Below, piece after piece: positions 56,598 to 64,000 of a stretch of 64,000 nucleotides of DNA. Source of the DNA: Nitrospirota bacterium (GTDB taxonomy: Bacteria > Nitrospirota > JACRHJ01); the NCBI GenBank assembly GCA_016212105.1, contig JACRHJ010000024.1:1-64000 (forward strand). The letters run 5' to 3'. Made by a program: the position numbers and the translations under genes. Positions within the stretch are counted from its first letter, which is position 1. The number at the start of each line of letters is the position of its first letter. Below the pieces are notes generated by a model. The model was given only the letters and a program-made list of their open reading frames with translations. It searched no databases and was not told where the DNA came from.

Positions 56598-57614
56598 CTA
56601 CTCGCCTCCGCTGAATTTATAGCTCGTGACGACGTTTAACGCATACAGTGCGATGAGAACTACCGAGTCCCACCCGACACGCGCGGGCGACTTCTTTTTC
56701 GACTTGTAAAGCAGGCCGACGAGCGATACCGCCGTCATCACGAGCGCGATGCACGCGGTGATAAGCTGGCCGCTGGCCGCCTCCGCGAGTATCGGCCCCC
56801 TTGCGTAGGCGATGTCATCCACCGCGATTACCACGCAGTTAAACATGTTACTGCCGAAGACGTTGCCGACCGCGATGTCAAACGAGCCCATGCGCACCGC
56901 GGAGACGGCAACGACCAACTCCGGAAGCGAGGTGGACACGGCAAGGAAAACGCTCCCGAAAAACCCGTGTCCGACTCCCATCGCGTCGGCAAGCTCGATG
57001 CCCGCCTTGGGAAGAAGTGTGCCGCTGACCGCCACGCCGGACGCGCAGAGCAGGAGCATGGCGGCTGCCTTCCGTACAGACATCCCGGCTAAGGCGACCT
57101 TCCCGGCCTCCTCTTTCATGTACTTGGCCAGCTCACGCCTTTCAAATTCAAAAGACATGCGGGAGGCGATAACGTACACGACGATTATTAGCGGAGTCGT
57201 GATACCCAGGTGAGATATTGAAAGCCGCGAAAGCGGCTGGATTACAAGGCCGAATGAGACGACGCCGATTAGAACGATGCCGAAGCATGCGGCAAGGAGG
57301 TTGCCCGGCCCGAGCTTGACATGAAGCGGGCCGTCCTTGTGCATGAAGTCTATGAGCGCGATTATTACGAGGTTGAACACGCAGCTGCCGAGCGCGTCGC
57401 CGAGCGCGATGTTGGGCGAACCCGCATAGGCTACAGCGCTTATGCCAGCGGACAGCTCCGGCAGGGACGTGGCGACTGCGACGGCGGTCATGCCTATCCA
57501 GACCTTGCCGATGCCGGTCATCTCGGCAAGCAGGTCAGCATAGCGGGACAGCCCGGTCGCCGAGACCACGATTACGGCGGTGCAGAGTATGAACGTCAGG
57601 ACGAGGAAGAGCAT
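56598..57614 (-). CDS. Calcium/sodium:cation exchanger (CaCA family)
   Basis: A 338-residue membrane protein with two inverted halves, about ten or eleven helices. The alpha-1 repeat is AVAVATSLPELSAGISAVAYAGSPNIALGDALGSCVFN and the alpha-2 repeat is LAVSTSLPELVVAVSAVRMGSFDIAVGNVFGSNMFN, the pair of ExP-containing motifs that define the transport site. A cytoplasmic loop (about 150-175, FEFERRELAKYMKEEAG) separates the halves. Such proteins exchange Ca2+ or Na+ for cations. No Shine-Dalgarno is obvious at the ATG at 57614. Confidence 0.92.
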   Translation of the reverse strand: MLFLVLTFILCTAVIVVSATGLSRYADLLAEMTGIGKVWIGMTAVAVATSLPELSAGISAVAYAGSPNIALGDALGSCVFNLVIIALIDFMHKDGPLHVKLGPGNLLAACFGIVLIGVVSFGLVIQPLSRLSISHLGITTPLIIVVYVIASRMSFEFERRELAKYMKEEAGKVALAGMSVRKAAAMLLLCASGVAVSGTLLPKAGIELADAMGVGHGFFGSVFLAVSTSLPELVVAVSAVRMGSFDIAVGNVFGSNMFNCVVIAVDDIAYARGPILAEAASGQLITACIALVMTAVSLVGLLYKSKKKSPARVGWDSVVLIALYALNVVTSYKFSGGE

Positions 57615-57690
57615 GGTTTTGTGCCCGTAACCATTATCAGCAGGAGGTCATGGAAAGTATAGCATATGGGAAGGAAAGCGGCGGACTGCG

Positions 57691-58404
57691 TTAATCAAAC
57701 TCTTTCCTGCATTCCGCCAGGTAATTCCTGCCTTCGTCGTCGAGCTTCTTCGCGAAGGCATCCAGCCACTTTGCCGGGTCTACCTGCCCGGCCAGGTGCG
57801 GGAAGAGCGACATCGCGAGCTCCATCGTATGCCCGAGCATCGGGACGCCGCGCATGTATACGAACGTGTCGTCGGTAATGTGAAGCTCCTCGTAGGCAGC
57901 CCGCAGCTTCTCGACGTGCCCGAACGCCAGTTCGTACTCGCCGCGCTCTTTCAGGAACTGCGCGAAGTAGAACCTCAGCATCACGGAGCTTATCTGCTCG
58001 CCGTAGTTGCCGGCCTCGTACGCGGCTTCCATCTTTGCGAACGAGTCCTGCGCGAGCGGCACGTCGCCCGCCGTCAGGGCCGCGCGCGCGAGGTTGAACC
58101 AGTCGGTGCCCGCGCCGGTATACTCGGCCACCTCGCGGCAGAGCATAACCGAGCCCGCGATGTCGCCGCGCCTGAAGTTTGCGAGGACGACGAGCCTCTT
58201 GACGGCCATCCTCCGCTCCGGCGGCTCGACGGCATCCAGCCGCGCGGCAAGCTCGTCGAGCTTATCGTATTTGTCCGCGAAGATGTCGGCGTACACGGGG
58301 CCGAGTTCGGGGAAATTCTTGATGAGCGAGTCGAGGTCGTCATTCGGGCGCAGGGGTGGGGTCTTGGCTGACAAGAAAGACTTGATCCTGTCGATGAGCG
58401 ACAT
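57691..58404 (-). CDS. Helical repeat protein, unknown
   Basis: A 237-residue, all-helical protein. The central part has TPR-like helices (about 85-180: WFNLARAALTAGDVPLAQDSFAKMEAAYEAG, FYFAQFLKERGEYELAFGHVEKLRAAYEEL). There is no signal peptide or membrane segment. SD GGGAGGGAT precedes the ATG. It is followed upstream on the same strand by the DUF104 gene at 53 bp. I do not recognise a named family and give no function. Confidence 0.72.
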   Translation of the reverse strand: MSLIDRIKSFLSAKTPPLRPNDDLDSLIKNFPELGPVYADIFADKYDKLDELAARLDAVEPPERRMAVKRLVVLANFRRGDIAGSVMLCREVAEYTGAGTDWFNLARAALTAGDVPLAQDSFAKMEAAYEAGNYGEQISSVMLRFYFAQFLKERGEYELAFGHVEKLRAAYEELHITDDTFVYMRGVPMLGHTMELAMSLFPHLAGQVDPAKWLDAFAKKLDDEGRNYLAECRKEFD

Positions 58405-58456
58405 ATCCCTCCCATCAGAACACCGTTACAAACTCTCGCGGAGAACGCCATAATAC

Positions 58457-58675
58457 CTACGATTGTCCGACCGGTTCTAACTCTCTTAAAATACGTGTAA
58501 CAATATCGTCGGCCTCATCTGGAGACATCACTCCGGAGAACCGTGCGAACGACTTTTCCCTGACGTCTTCAACTTCCAATGTAATATTCACGCGGGTATT
58601 TTCTGCGATACCCTCCAGGGGTTCGATGGGACGCAAAATACCGTGTTCGTAAACCGCTCTTATCAGCATGCGCAT
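58457..58675 (-). CDS. DUF104 (AF2212-like) antitoxin, apparently without toxin
   Basis: A 72-residue protein of the DUF104 family: MLIRAVYEHGILRPIEPLEGIAENTRVNITLEV, a beta-hairpin domain, then a helical tail. In known pairs this antitoxin precedes a PIN-domain ribonuclease (VapC-like). Here the next gene in the same direction is the unrelated helical protein, and upstream is a small membrane protein, so no PIN gene is adjacent. AAAGG lies 8 nt before the ATG. It is AT-richer than its neighbours. Confidence 0.8.
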   Translation of the reverse strand: MRMLIRAVYEHGILRPIEPLEGIAENTRVNITLEVEDVREKSFARFSGVMSPDEADDIVTRILRELEPVGQS

Positions 58676-58687
58676 ATATTAACCTTT

Positions 58688-59047
58688 TTACCTTTCTACA
58701 TAAGCAAATTCTTTGATTGCAAAGTGTGTTATGAGGATTGCAACTGAATTAACGAAGAAAAGTATCGGACGAAACTCCCTTGAAGGAGATATACTGGACC
58801 AGATCAACAAGGCAGCTGTTAATATTGTCGAAGAGTAAAGAACAAAGCGACTTGTTGGCTCATCCTTGATGTTGGTTGTAGTCATAAACAACCCGCCCAA
58901 GTAAATAAACACAACCAACTCGGTAAGTGCAGCTTCTACATATTCGTCAGACGAGAATTCCGCAAACATACCGATAATCCAAGAAACCAGCAACAATATT
59001 GACGATAACAGGCAAAGTATCCCAAGAGGCAGTTTGTATCTTCGCAC
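58688..59047 (-). CDS. Small four-helix membrane protein
   Basis: A 119-residue protein with four hydrophobic segments (about 6-27, 38-57, 66-85 and 92-110). Start is GTG at 59047, with GAGGTG upstream. Composition is AT-rich (many AAT, AAA and TTT codons), like the exported TPR-like gene at 1794, and unlike the flanking genes. I do not recognise the family. The downstream DUF104 gene starts 12 bp after its stop, so the two may be one acquired unit. Confidence 0.65.
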   Translation of the reverse strand: MRRYKLPLGILCLLSSILLLVSWIIGMFAEFSSDEYVEAALTELVVFIYLGGLFMTTTNIKDEPTSRFVLYSSTILTAALLIWSSISPSREFRPILFFVNSVAILITHFAIKEFAYVER

Positions 59048-59068
59048 GGTTACACCTCAGAATGATCG

Positions 59069-60250
59069 CTACCTGTACACCGGCAGATAAACCGTGAACA
59101 CCGTCCCCTTGCCCGGCTCGGTGTCCACCTTTATCGTCCCTCCGTGCTCCTCCACGACCTTGAGCGACAGGGCGAGGCCCAGGCCCAGACCGCCGCCCTT
59201 TGTCGAGTAGAACGGGTTGAAGATGTCCTTCATCGCCTCGTCTTCTATACCGCTCCCGGTGTCGGAGACCTTCACCGCTACCATCGTCTTTTTACCCTTG
59301 TCGGTCTTGATGGTGGAGTACAGGAAGTCGGACGGGATACCGGTGACGAGGGTCAGGACGCCGCCCCTGGGCATCGCCTCGACCGCGTTCTTTATGAGGT
59401 TTATGAAGACTCCGGACAGCCCGGACTCGTTCGCTACGACCTCCGGCATGGACGGGTCGTAGTCGCGTCGGACCTTGACTTTATGCTTCTTCATGTCGGG
59501 GGCCATGAGCGTCAACGCCTCATCGAGCAGGCTGTGGAGGTTCACCGGCAGGAGTTTCGGCGCGACGGGTTTTGACAACCCCTTGAGCGAGTCGAGGATG
59601 CCGGTAAGCCTGTCCACCTGCCTTATCACGACGTTTATGTACTCGGCGAGCGACTCCTCGTTTGGGAGCCCGCGCACCTCGTCCCGGAGGAGCTGGGACG
59701 CGCCCTTTATCCCGCCGAGCGGGTTTCGGACCTCGTGGGCGACGGAGGCCGCCATCGTGCCGAGGTATGCGAGACGCTCGGACTTTTTAACTTCTTCTTC
59801 GAGTTCGCGGATGCGCGAGGCTTCGCGGAGGACGAGCAGGACGCCGACCGGCCTGCCCTCGGCGTCGTCCATCGGGGCGGCGGACGCCTCGACCGGGGCG
59901 CGGGACGCGTCCTGCCTGAATATCTCGGCGGAGAAGCCGGTGTGCGGGCGGCCCGTTTCGAGTGTGCGAAGCGCAAGCTCCACCAGCGGCTCGTTGGCCT
60001 TGCCGAGGACGTCGGACGCGGGCCTGCCGAGCGACTCGGCGAGCGGAAGGAGCGCCATCTCCTCGGCCGCGCGGTTGAAGCCCGCGAGCCGCAGCTCCAT
60101 GTCGAAGACCAGTATCCCCTCGGTCAGGCTGTAAAGGAGGCTCTCGTAGTATTCGCGGCTTCCGGGCTGGAGTTCTATCGGCTTCGTGACAGGAGTGTCA
60201 TTGGATTCTTCGTTGGGTGCGCCGGTGTTTCTCGGGTGGGATTTCGGCAT
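59069..60250 (-). CDS. PAS-domain histidine kinase (NtrB-like)
   Basis: A 393-residue cytoplasmic kinase. An N-terminal tail leads to a PAS domain (about 36-145: YESLLYSLTEGILVFDMELRLAGFNRAAEEM, then a PAC-like end). A HisKA domain has H172 in VAHEVRNPLGG, and the HATPase domain has NLIKNAVEAMPRGG (N-box), DTGSGIEDE (G1) and GGGLGLGLALSLKVV (G2). Start at the ATG at 60250; the frame stays open to 60310 through repeat-like DNA. The order kinase after asd suggests a separate unit. No response regulator is adjacent. Confidence 0.9.
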   Translation of the reverse strand: MPKSHPRNTGAPNEESNDTPVTKPIELQPGSREYYESLLYSLTEGILVFDMELRLAGFNRAAEEMALLPLAESLGRPASDVLGKANEPLVELALRTLETGRPHTGFSAEIFRQDASRAPVEASAAPMDDAEGRPVGVLLVLREASRIRELEEEVKKSERLAYLGTMAASVAHEVRNPLGGIKGASQLLRDEVRGLPNEESLAEYINVVIRQVDRLTGILDSLKGLSKPVAPKLLPVNLHSLLDEALTLMAPDMKKHKVKVRRDYDPSMPEVVANESGLSGVFINLIKNAVEAMPRGGVLTLVTGIPSDFLYSTIKTDKGKKTMVAVKVSDTGSGIEDEAMKDIFNPFYSTKGGGLGLGLALSLKVVEEHGGTIKVDTEPGKGTVFTVYLPVYR

Positions 60251-60325
60251 TTGGGTAGCCTTATTAGAAAGACAGGGCCGCCCCGCAGGGCGGCCCCTGA
60301 TAAAATGCAACTTTCGCCGCCACTC

Positions 60326-61339
60326 CTACTTTATCAGCTCTTCCGCAATCTGCACCGCATTAAGCGCCGCGCCCTTCCTCAGGTTGTCCGAGACCACCCA
60401 CAGGTTCAGGCCGTTCTCGATCGACTCGTCCTCGCGGACGCGGCCGACGTAGGTGTCGTCCTTGCCGACGCAGTCTATCTGGAGCGGGTAGAGGTTCTTC
60501 GATGGGTCGTCGTACACTATGACGCCCGGCGCGGCGGCGAGTATCGCCCTGGCCTCGTTCGCGGTCAGCTTCTTTTCGGTCTCGATGTTGACCGACTCCG
60601 CATGGCAGCGGAAGACCGGAACGCGCACGGTGGTAGCCGTCACCTTGATGTCCGGGTCGAGCATCTTGTGCGTCTCGTGCACCATCTTCATCTCTTCCTT
60701 GGTGTAGCCGTTGTCGAGGAAGACGTCTATGTGCGGCAGGCAGTTGAACGCAATCCGGTGCGGGTAGACCTTGTTGGCCGGCTCCTTGAAGGACAGGAGC
60801 GCGACGGTCTGGTCCATCAGCTCGTCCATCGCCTTCTTGCCGGTGCCGGAGACGGACTGGAAGGTCGTGACGACTATCCGGGTTATCTTCGCGGCGTCGT
60901 GCAGCGGCTTCAGGGCCACGAGCATCTGGATGGTCGAGCAGTTCGGGTTCGCTATGATGCCCTTGGGTATGTCCTTCAGGTGGTGTGAGTTGACCTCCGG
61001 CACGACCAGCGGGCAGTCCTTGTCCATCCTCCACGCGGCGGAGTTGTCTATGACGATGCAGCCGGCGGCCGCGGCGATGGGCGCGAACTCCAGGCTCCTG
61101 GAGCCCCCGGCCGAGAAGAGCGCGATGTCCACGCCCGCGAAGGAGTCCTTCGTCAGCGTGTGGACGGTCACGTCCTTGCCCTTGTACTGCATCACCTTGC
61201 CCTCGGAGTTCGCCGATGCGAAGAGCCTAAGCTCGGAGACCGGGAAGTTCCTCTCCTCCAGCACCGAGACCATCTCCACGCCGACCGCGCCCGTCGCGCC
61301 TACCACCGCTACTACATATGCGTCTTTCTTCTTAAGCAT
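60326..61339 (-). CDS. asd: Aspartate-semialdehyde dehydrogenase
   Basis: Second step of the aspartate pathway to lysine, threonine, methionine and diaminopimelate. It has 337 residues. The NADP-binding VAVVGATGAVGVEMVSVL is at the N-terminus, the catalytic cysteine is in NPNCSTIQM, and FQSVSGTGKKAMDEL, HRIAFNCLPHID and VRVPVFRCHAESVNIE follow. A weak GAGGTTGGGG precedes the ATG. In many anaerobes asd follows leuB directly; here the hicB-hicA pair is between them. Confidence 0.95.
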   Translation of the reverse strand: MLKKKDAYVVAVVGATGAVGVEMVSVLEERNFPVSELRLFASANSEGKVMQYKGKDVTVHTLTKDSFAGVDIALFSAGGSRSLEFAPIAAAAGCIVIDNSAAWRMDKDCPLVVPEVNSHHLKDIPKGIIANPNCSTIQMLVALKPLHDAAKITRIVVTTFQSVSGTGKKAMDELMDQTVALLSFKEPANKVYPHRIAFNCLPHIDVFLDNGYTKEEMKMVHETHKMLDPDIKVTATTVRVPVFRCHAESVNIETEKKLTANEARAILAAAPGVIVYDDPSKNLYPLQIDCVGKDDTYVGRVREDESIENGLNLWVVSDNLRKGAALNAVQIAEELIK

Positions 61340-61364
61340 CTAACAGCCCCAACCTCTCTAGTGG

Positions 61365-61613
61365 TTAAAGAGTCAACAGCGTCAACAGATACCTGAAGCG
61401 CTCCCTTGATATTTTTGCCTGCGCCAGAATCCCGTTCAACAGACCGGGCTTTATATCCTTGCCCTTGTGCACCGGTACGGGAAACGTGAGTTCCTCGTCT
61501 CCCACTACCTTCGAAACAACCACATGGCTGCCCTTCTGTCTAAGCACCTTGTAGCCGTCCTTGACAAGGGCCTTCAGGAGCTGCTCCCCGGTAACGGATG
61601 GCAGCTTAGCCAT
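61365..61613 (-). CDS. hicA: HicA-family mRNA interferase toxin
   Basis: An 82-residue toxin with the double-stranded-RNA-binding-like HicA fold. The catalytic motif is RQKGSHVVV with H30 in GSH; LLKALVKDGYKVLR and VPVHKGKDIKPGLLNGILAQAKIS are family segments. HicA cleaves mRNA during translation unless bound by HicB. It overlaps hicB by 8 bp. A C-terminal extension (ERFRYLLTLLTL) is somewhat longer than usual. Length and motif are intact, so it is probably functional. Confidence 0.92.
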   Translation of the reverse strand: MAKLPSVTGEQLLKALVKDGYKVLRQKGSHVVVSKVVGDEELTFPVPVHKGKDIKPGLLNGILAQAKISRERFRYLLTLLTL

Positions 61614-61830
61614 TGACGACCAGTTCGAGTTCCTGCCGTAATATCTCGCGTCTCCTGGAAAAAGCCTTCTCCGGCCCGACGGTCTCTATGAATAGCTCCG
61701 CCGCCTCCCTGAGGTTGTTCAGGGCGTCCTTCACGTCGTCGCCCTGCGTCCAGATATCGAGTTCCGGGCAGTAGACCGAATAACCCTCGTCTTCGGGAAG
61801 AAGCTCTGCCGTGATAGTACGCTTTTCCAT
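61606..61830 (-). CDS. hicB: HicB-family antitoxin, short form
   Basis: A 74-residue antitoxin with the partial RNase H-like HicB fold: ELLPEDEGYSVYCPELDIWTQGDDVKDALNNLREAAELFIET. It ends without a helix-turn-helix or ribbon-helix-helix, so unlike longer HicB proteins it is not expected to repress its own operon by itself. AAAGGCGGT precedes the ATG at 61830. The pair sits in the order B then A, 22 bp after the leuB stop, so it may be read from the leu transcript. Confidence 0.88.
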   Translation of the reverse strand: MEKRTITAELLPEDEGYSVYCPELDIWTQGDDVKDALNNLREAAELFIETVGPEKAFSRRREILRQELELVVNG

Positions 61831-61852
61831 AGTTACCGCCTTTGGCTTTATT

Positions 61853-62914
61853 CTACGCCTCTTTGACGAACTTCGCAACCATGCTGCCGACTTCCTTCGT
61901 GCCCATGCCCATCTTGCCGGCGGCGAGGCTGTCCATCTTGGATATGGCCTTCACGACCGCCTTCTCAATCCAGACGGCGGCCTCTTTCTCGCCCAGGTGG
62001 TCGAGCATCATCTGCGCCGCGCATATCGCCGCGAGCGGGTTGATGACGTTCATGCCGGTGTACTTGGGCGCGGAGCCGCCGATGGGCTCGAACATCGAGA
62101 CGCCCTTGGGGTTGATGTTGCCTCCCGCCGCGATGCCCATGCCGCCCTGCGTCATCGCGCCCAAGTCGGTGATGATGTCGCCGAACATGTTGTCTGTCAC
62201 GATGACGTCGAACCACTCTGGGTTCTTTACCATCCACATCGTCGTTGCGTCGACGTGGGCGTAGTCGGTCTTGATGCCCTTGTACTCCTTCGCCACTTCG
62301 TAGAACGCCCTCTCCCAGAGGTCGAACGCGAAGGTCAGGACGTTGGTCTTGCCGCAGAGCGTGACCTTCTTCCTGCCGTTCTTCTTCGCGTAGTCGAACG
62401 CGTAGCGGATGCAGCGCTCGACGCCCTTACGGGTGTTTATGGACTCCTGGACCGCGACCTCGTCGGCGGTGCCCTTCTTCAGGACGCCGCCCGCGCCCGC
62501 GTACAGGCCCTCGGTGTTCTCGCGGACGACGACGTAGTCTATCTCCTTCGGGCCCTTGTCCTTCAGCGGGGTCTCGACGCCGGGCAGGAGCTTTACCGGG
62601 CGGAGGTTCACGTAGAGGTCGAGCGCGAAGCGGGTCTTGAGCAGTATGCCCTTCTCGAGAATGCCGGGGGCGACGTCCGGGTGGCCTATCGCGCCGAGCA
62701 GCACCGCGTCGAACTTCCTGAGGCCGTCTATCTCCTCGTCGGTGATGGTTACGCCGGTCTTCTTGTAGCGCTCGCCGCCGTAGTTGAAGGACTTGAAGGT
62801 GAGGTCGAAACCGGCCCTCTTGCCCGCGGCCTTTACGACCTTTACCGCCTCAGCCACGACCTCGGGACCCGTGCCGTCACCGCCTATAAGCGCTATGTTG
62901 TAAGTCTTGCCCAT
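61853..62914 (-). CDS. leuB: 3-isopropylmalate dehydrogenase (isopropylmalate/isocitrate family)
   Basis: Third step of leucine synthesis: NAD-dependent oxidative decarboxylation of 3-isopropylmalate. It has 353 residues. Family motifs: ALIGGDGTGPEVV at the N-terminus, LYVNLRPVKLLPGV, VVRENTEGLYAG with substrate-binding residues, VTDNMFGDIITDL (metal aspartates) and FEPIGGSAPKYTG. The ATG at 62914 is chosen over the in-frame ATG at 62962 for family length. leuD upstream supports the leucine role. The RENTEGLYAG region also occurs in tartrate/isocitrate relatives, so substrate is an inference from context. Confidence 0.9.
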   Translation of the reverse strand: MGKTYNIALIGGDGTGPEVVAEAVKVVKAAGKRAGFDLTFKSFNYGGERYKKTGVTITDEEIDGLRKFDAVLLGAIGHPDVAPGILEKGILLKTRFALDLYVNLRPVKLLPGVETPLKDKGPKEIDYVVVRENTEGLYAGAGGVLKKGTADEVAVQESINTRKGVERCIRYAFDYAKKNGRKKVTLCGKTNVLTFAFDLWERAFYEVAKEYKGIKTDYAHVDATTMWMVKNPEWFDVIVTDNMFGDIITDLGAMTQGGMGIAAGGNINPKGVSMFEPIGGSAPKYTGMNVINPLAAICAAQMMLDHLGEKEAAVWIEKAVVKAISKMDSLAAGKMGMGTKEVGSMVAKFVKEA

Positions 62915-62965
62915 CTGTTTCTGTTCTCCCTTCGAGTTGACTGTTACTGCCGCTATTATCATTAC

Positions 62966-63090
62966 ATGAAATTCCTGGACCCCGTGTCAAGCACGGGGCG
63001 ACAAAACCGGAATTGTCACCCCCGTGAAAACGGGGGTCCATTTTGACTCTATGCATAAAATGGATTCCCGCTTTCGCGGGAATGACAGGC
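62966..63090. repeat. Composite repeat between leuD and leuB
   Basis: ttcctggaccccgtgtcaagcacggggcgac (62972-63002), then the composite tgtcacccccgtgaaaacgggggtccattttga ... tgcataaaatggattcccgctttcgcgggaatgacagg (63015-63090), in the same arrangement as at 38075. Confidence 0.8.
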
Positions 63091-63107
63091 GCTAAAGGCG
63101 CTCAGCC

Positions 63108-63602
63108 TTACGCTACCTTCTTCTTCACCCACTCCATCAGGCCGCCGGCCGCGATAAGCTCCTGCATGAACGGCGGTATCGCGTTCGCCTGGTATGTCTT
63201 GCCGGTGGTCGTGTTCTTTATCTTGCCGGACTGCGCGTCCACTTCGAGCGTGTCGCCTTCCTTTATGTCGTCCACCGCCTCCGGGCACTCGAAGATGGGG
63301 AGGCCCATGTTGAACGAGTTCCGGTAGAATATGCGCGCGAAGGTCTTGGCTACGACGCAGGATACGCCCGCCGCCTTGATGGCGATGGGGGCGTGCTCGC
63401 GCGAGCTGCCGCAGCCGAAGTTCTTCTCGGCGACGATGATGTCGCCCTTCGTCATCCTCTTCATGAAGTCCGGGGTCTTGGAGTCCTCCATGCAGTGCTT
63501 CGCAAGCTCGACAGGGTCGGACGTGTTCAGGTACCTCGCCGGGATTATGGCATCGGTGTCTATGTCCGCGCCGAACTTCCAGGCTTTGCCTTTTAATTTC
63601 AT
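63108..63602 (-). CDS. leuD: 3-isopropylmalate dehydratase small subunit
   Basis: Swivelling small subunit of the [4Fe-4S] isomerase that turns 2-isopropylmalate into 3-isopropylmalate; LeuC, the large subunit, is not in the window. It has 164 residues, the short (archaeal/anaerobe) type. Signatures: [18 protein letters not shown] at the N-terminus, [23 protein letters not shown] with the conserved glycine-rich loop, [21 protein letters not shown] precedes the ATG. leuB follows after 190 bp of repeat DNA. Confidence 0.95.
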   Translation of the reverse strand: MKLKGKAWKFGADIDTDAIIPARYLNTSDPVELAKHCMEDSKTPDFMKRMTKGDIIVAEKNFGCGSSREHAPIAIKAAGVSCVVAKTFARIFYRNSFNMGLPIFECPEAVDDIKEGDTLEVDAQSGKIKNTTTGKTYQANAIPPFMQELIAAGGLMEWVKKKVA

Positions 63603-63616
63603 GTTCGTTCTCCTCT

Positions 63617-63780
63617 ATTGTAGGGGCGCAATTGATTGCGCCCGTTCCTTGACCTATACGGTGTCATTCTGAGCGGAGCGAAGAATCCGCCGCTAAACCG
63701 CAAATCCTTCATTTATAACAGCGCACAAATTACCTGCGCACCCACCTCCCCAACTTCTCCCGCGAGGGGAAGGGCTTCGG
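63617..63780. repeat. Repeats upstream of leuD
   Basis: tgtaggggcgcaattgattgcgcccgtt (63620-63647), cattctgagcggagcgaagaatccgcc (63664-63690) and a cccacctccccaacttctcccgcgaggggaaggg unit (63740-63773). Confidence 0.7.
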
Positions 63781-63809
63781 AGAATACATGCGCAATTAGG
63801 CAACCTTCA

Positions 63810-64000
63810 TCACGTCCGGGATTTCGTTATCACGCTGATGATGCAGAGAACTATGAAAATGACAACCATCCAGATAAACATCTTGGTTTTCGTTTCCCTG
63901 TCTCGTTCTTCTTTTTGACAAGCACTGCATCTGAAATCTCCGAGACCTATCTCGCTTTTGACAAGCTCATGGATTCTAAAATCTTTACCACATCTGCCAC
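63810..64000 (-). CDS. Zinc-ribbon membrane protein, 5' end cut by window edge
   Basis: The last 62 codons of a frame entering from the window edge. A partial zinc ribbon (RCGKDFRIHELVKSE ... FRCSACQKEE, a CxxC-type pair) is followed by a basic stretch and a C-terminal hydrophobic helix (MFIWMVVIFIVLCIISVI) ending KSRT and TGA at 63810-63812. This looks like a small membrane-anchored zinc-ribbon protein. Composition is AT-rich compared with leuD. Start and function are not visible. Confidence 0.6.
   Translation of the reverse strand, partial: GRCGKDFRIHELVKSEIGLGDFRCSACQKEERDRETKTKMFIWMVVIFIVLCIISVITKSRT

Overview
The window reads as a GC-rich chromosome segment of a Gram-negative anaerobe that carries the Wood-Ljungdahl (reductive acetyl-CoA) pathway. 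Gram-negative character rests on lspA, lgt, a class A penicillin-binding protein and several proteins with signal peptides. Anaerobic C1 metabolism rests on CODH/ACS, formate-THF ligase, MetFV and a 2-oxoacid:ferredoxin oxidoreductase subunit. Together with the many PilZ, response-regulator and histidine-kinase genes and the dense intergenic palindromic repeats, this resembles Desulfobacterota (former Deltaproteobacteria) or Nitrospirota-type lineages; the sequence alone does not settle the phylum.

Layout. 1-1243: the 5' part of a divergent folD and fchA. 1244-2740: an AT-rich patch with one secreted TPR-like protein. 2742-10704: ileS-lspA, a TPR protein with lgt, small membrane and secreted proteins, crcB and a DUF190 gene. 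10734-18473: PilZ and response-regulator genes, mrcA, prmA-argS, a ubiquitin-like carrier without its Gly-Gly tail, and a small Flp-type pilin gene. 18611-36520: the core of the window, a one-carbon cluster on the minus strand: fhs, cooS, acsB, acsC, acsD, acsE, a DUF2520 reductase, cooC, thyX, panB, metF, metV, folE, a 5-formyl-THF cyclo-ligase and a second cooC. 37156-47826: an IclR regulator, an RluD-type synthase, a cysteine-repeat secreted protein, an MshEN protein, korA, a ferredoxin, recN, a PEGA protein and a LysE exporter. 47951-55396: a REC-histidine kinase, a CHASE4-GGDEF-EAL protein, comM/yifB and a two-gene membrane/GAF sensor module. 55949-64000: a hydrolase, a cation exchanger, small genes, a PAS histidine kinase, asd, hicA-hicB, leuB, leuD and a zinc-ribbon fragment.

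How it works together. FolD (which looks dehydrogenase-only), FchA, Fhs and MetF/MetV supply every methyl-branch step from formate to methyl-THF. AcsE moves the methyl group to the corrinoid protein AcsCD. CooS and AcsB make acetyl-CoA, and CooC-type ATPases load nickel. FolE and the cyclo-ligase supply and repair the folate carrier, while ThyX and PanB spend methylene-THF. Formate dehydrogenase is not in the window.

Intergenic DNA is filled with several families of dispersed palindromes, including a composite element. I see no CRISPR array, rRNA, tRNA, prophage or complete insertion sequence.
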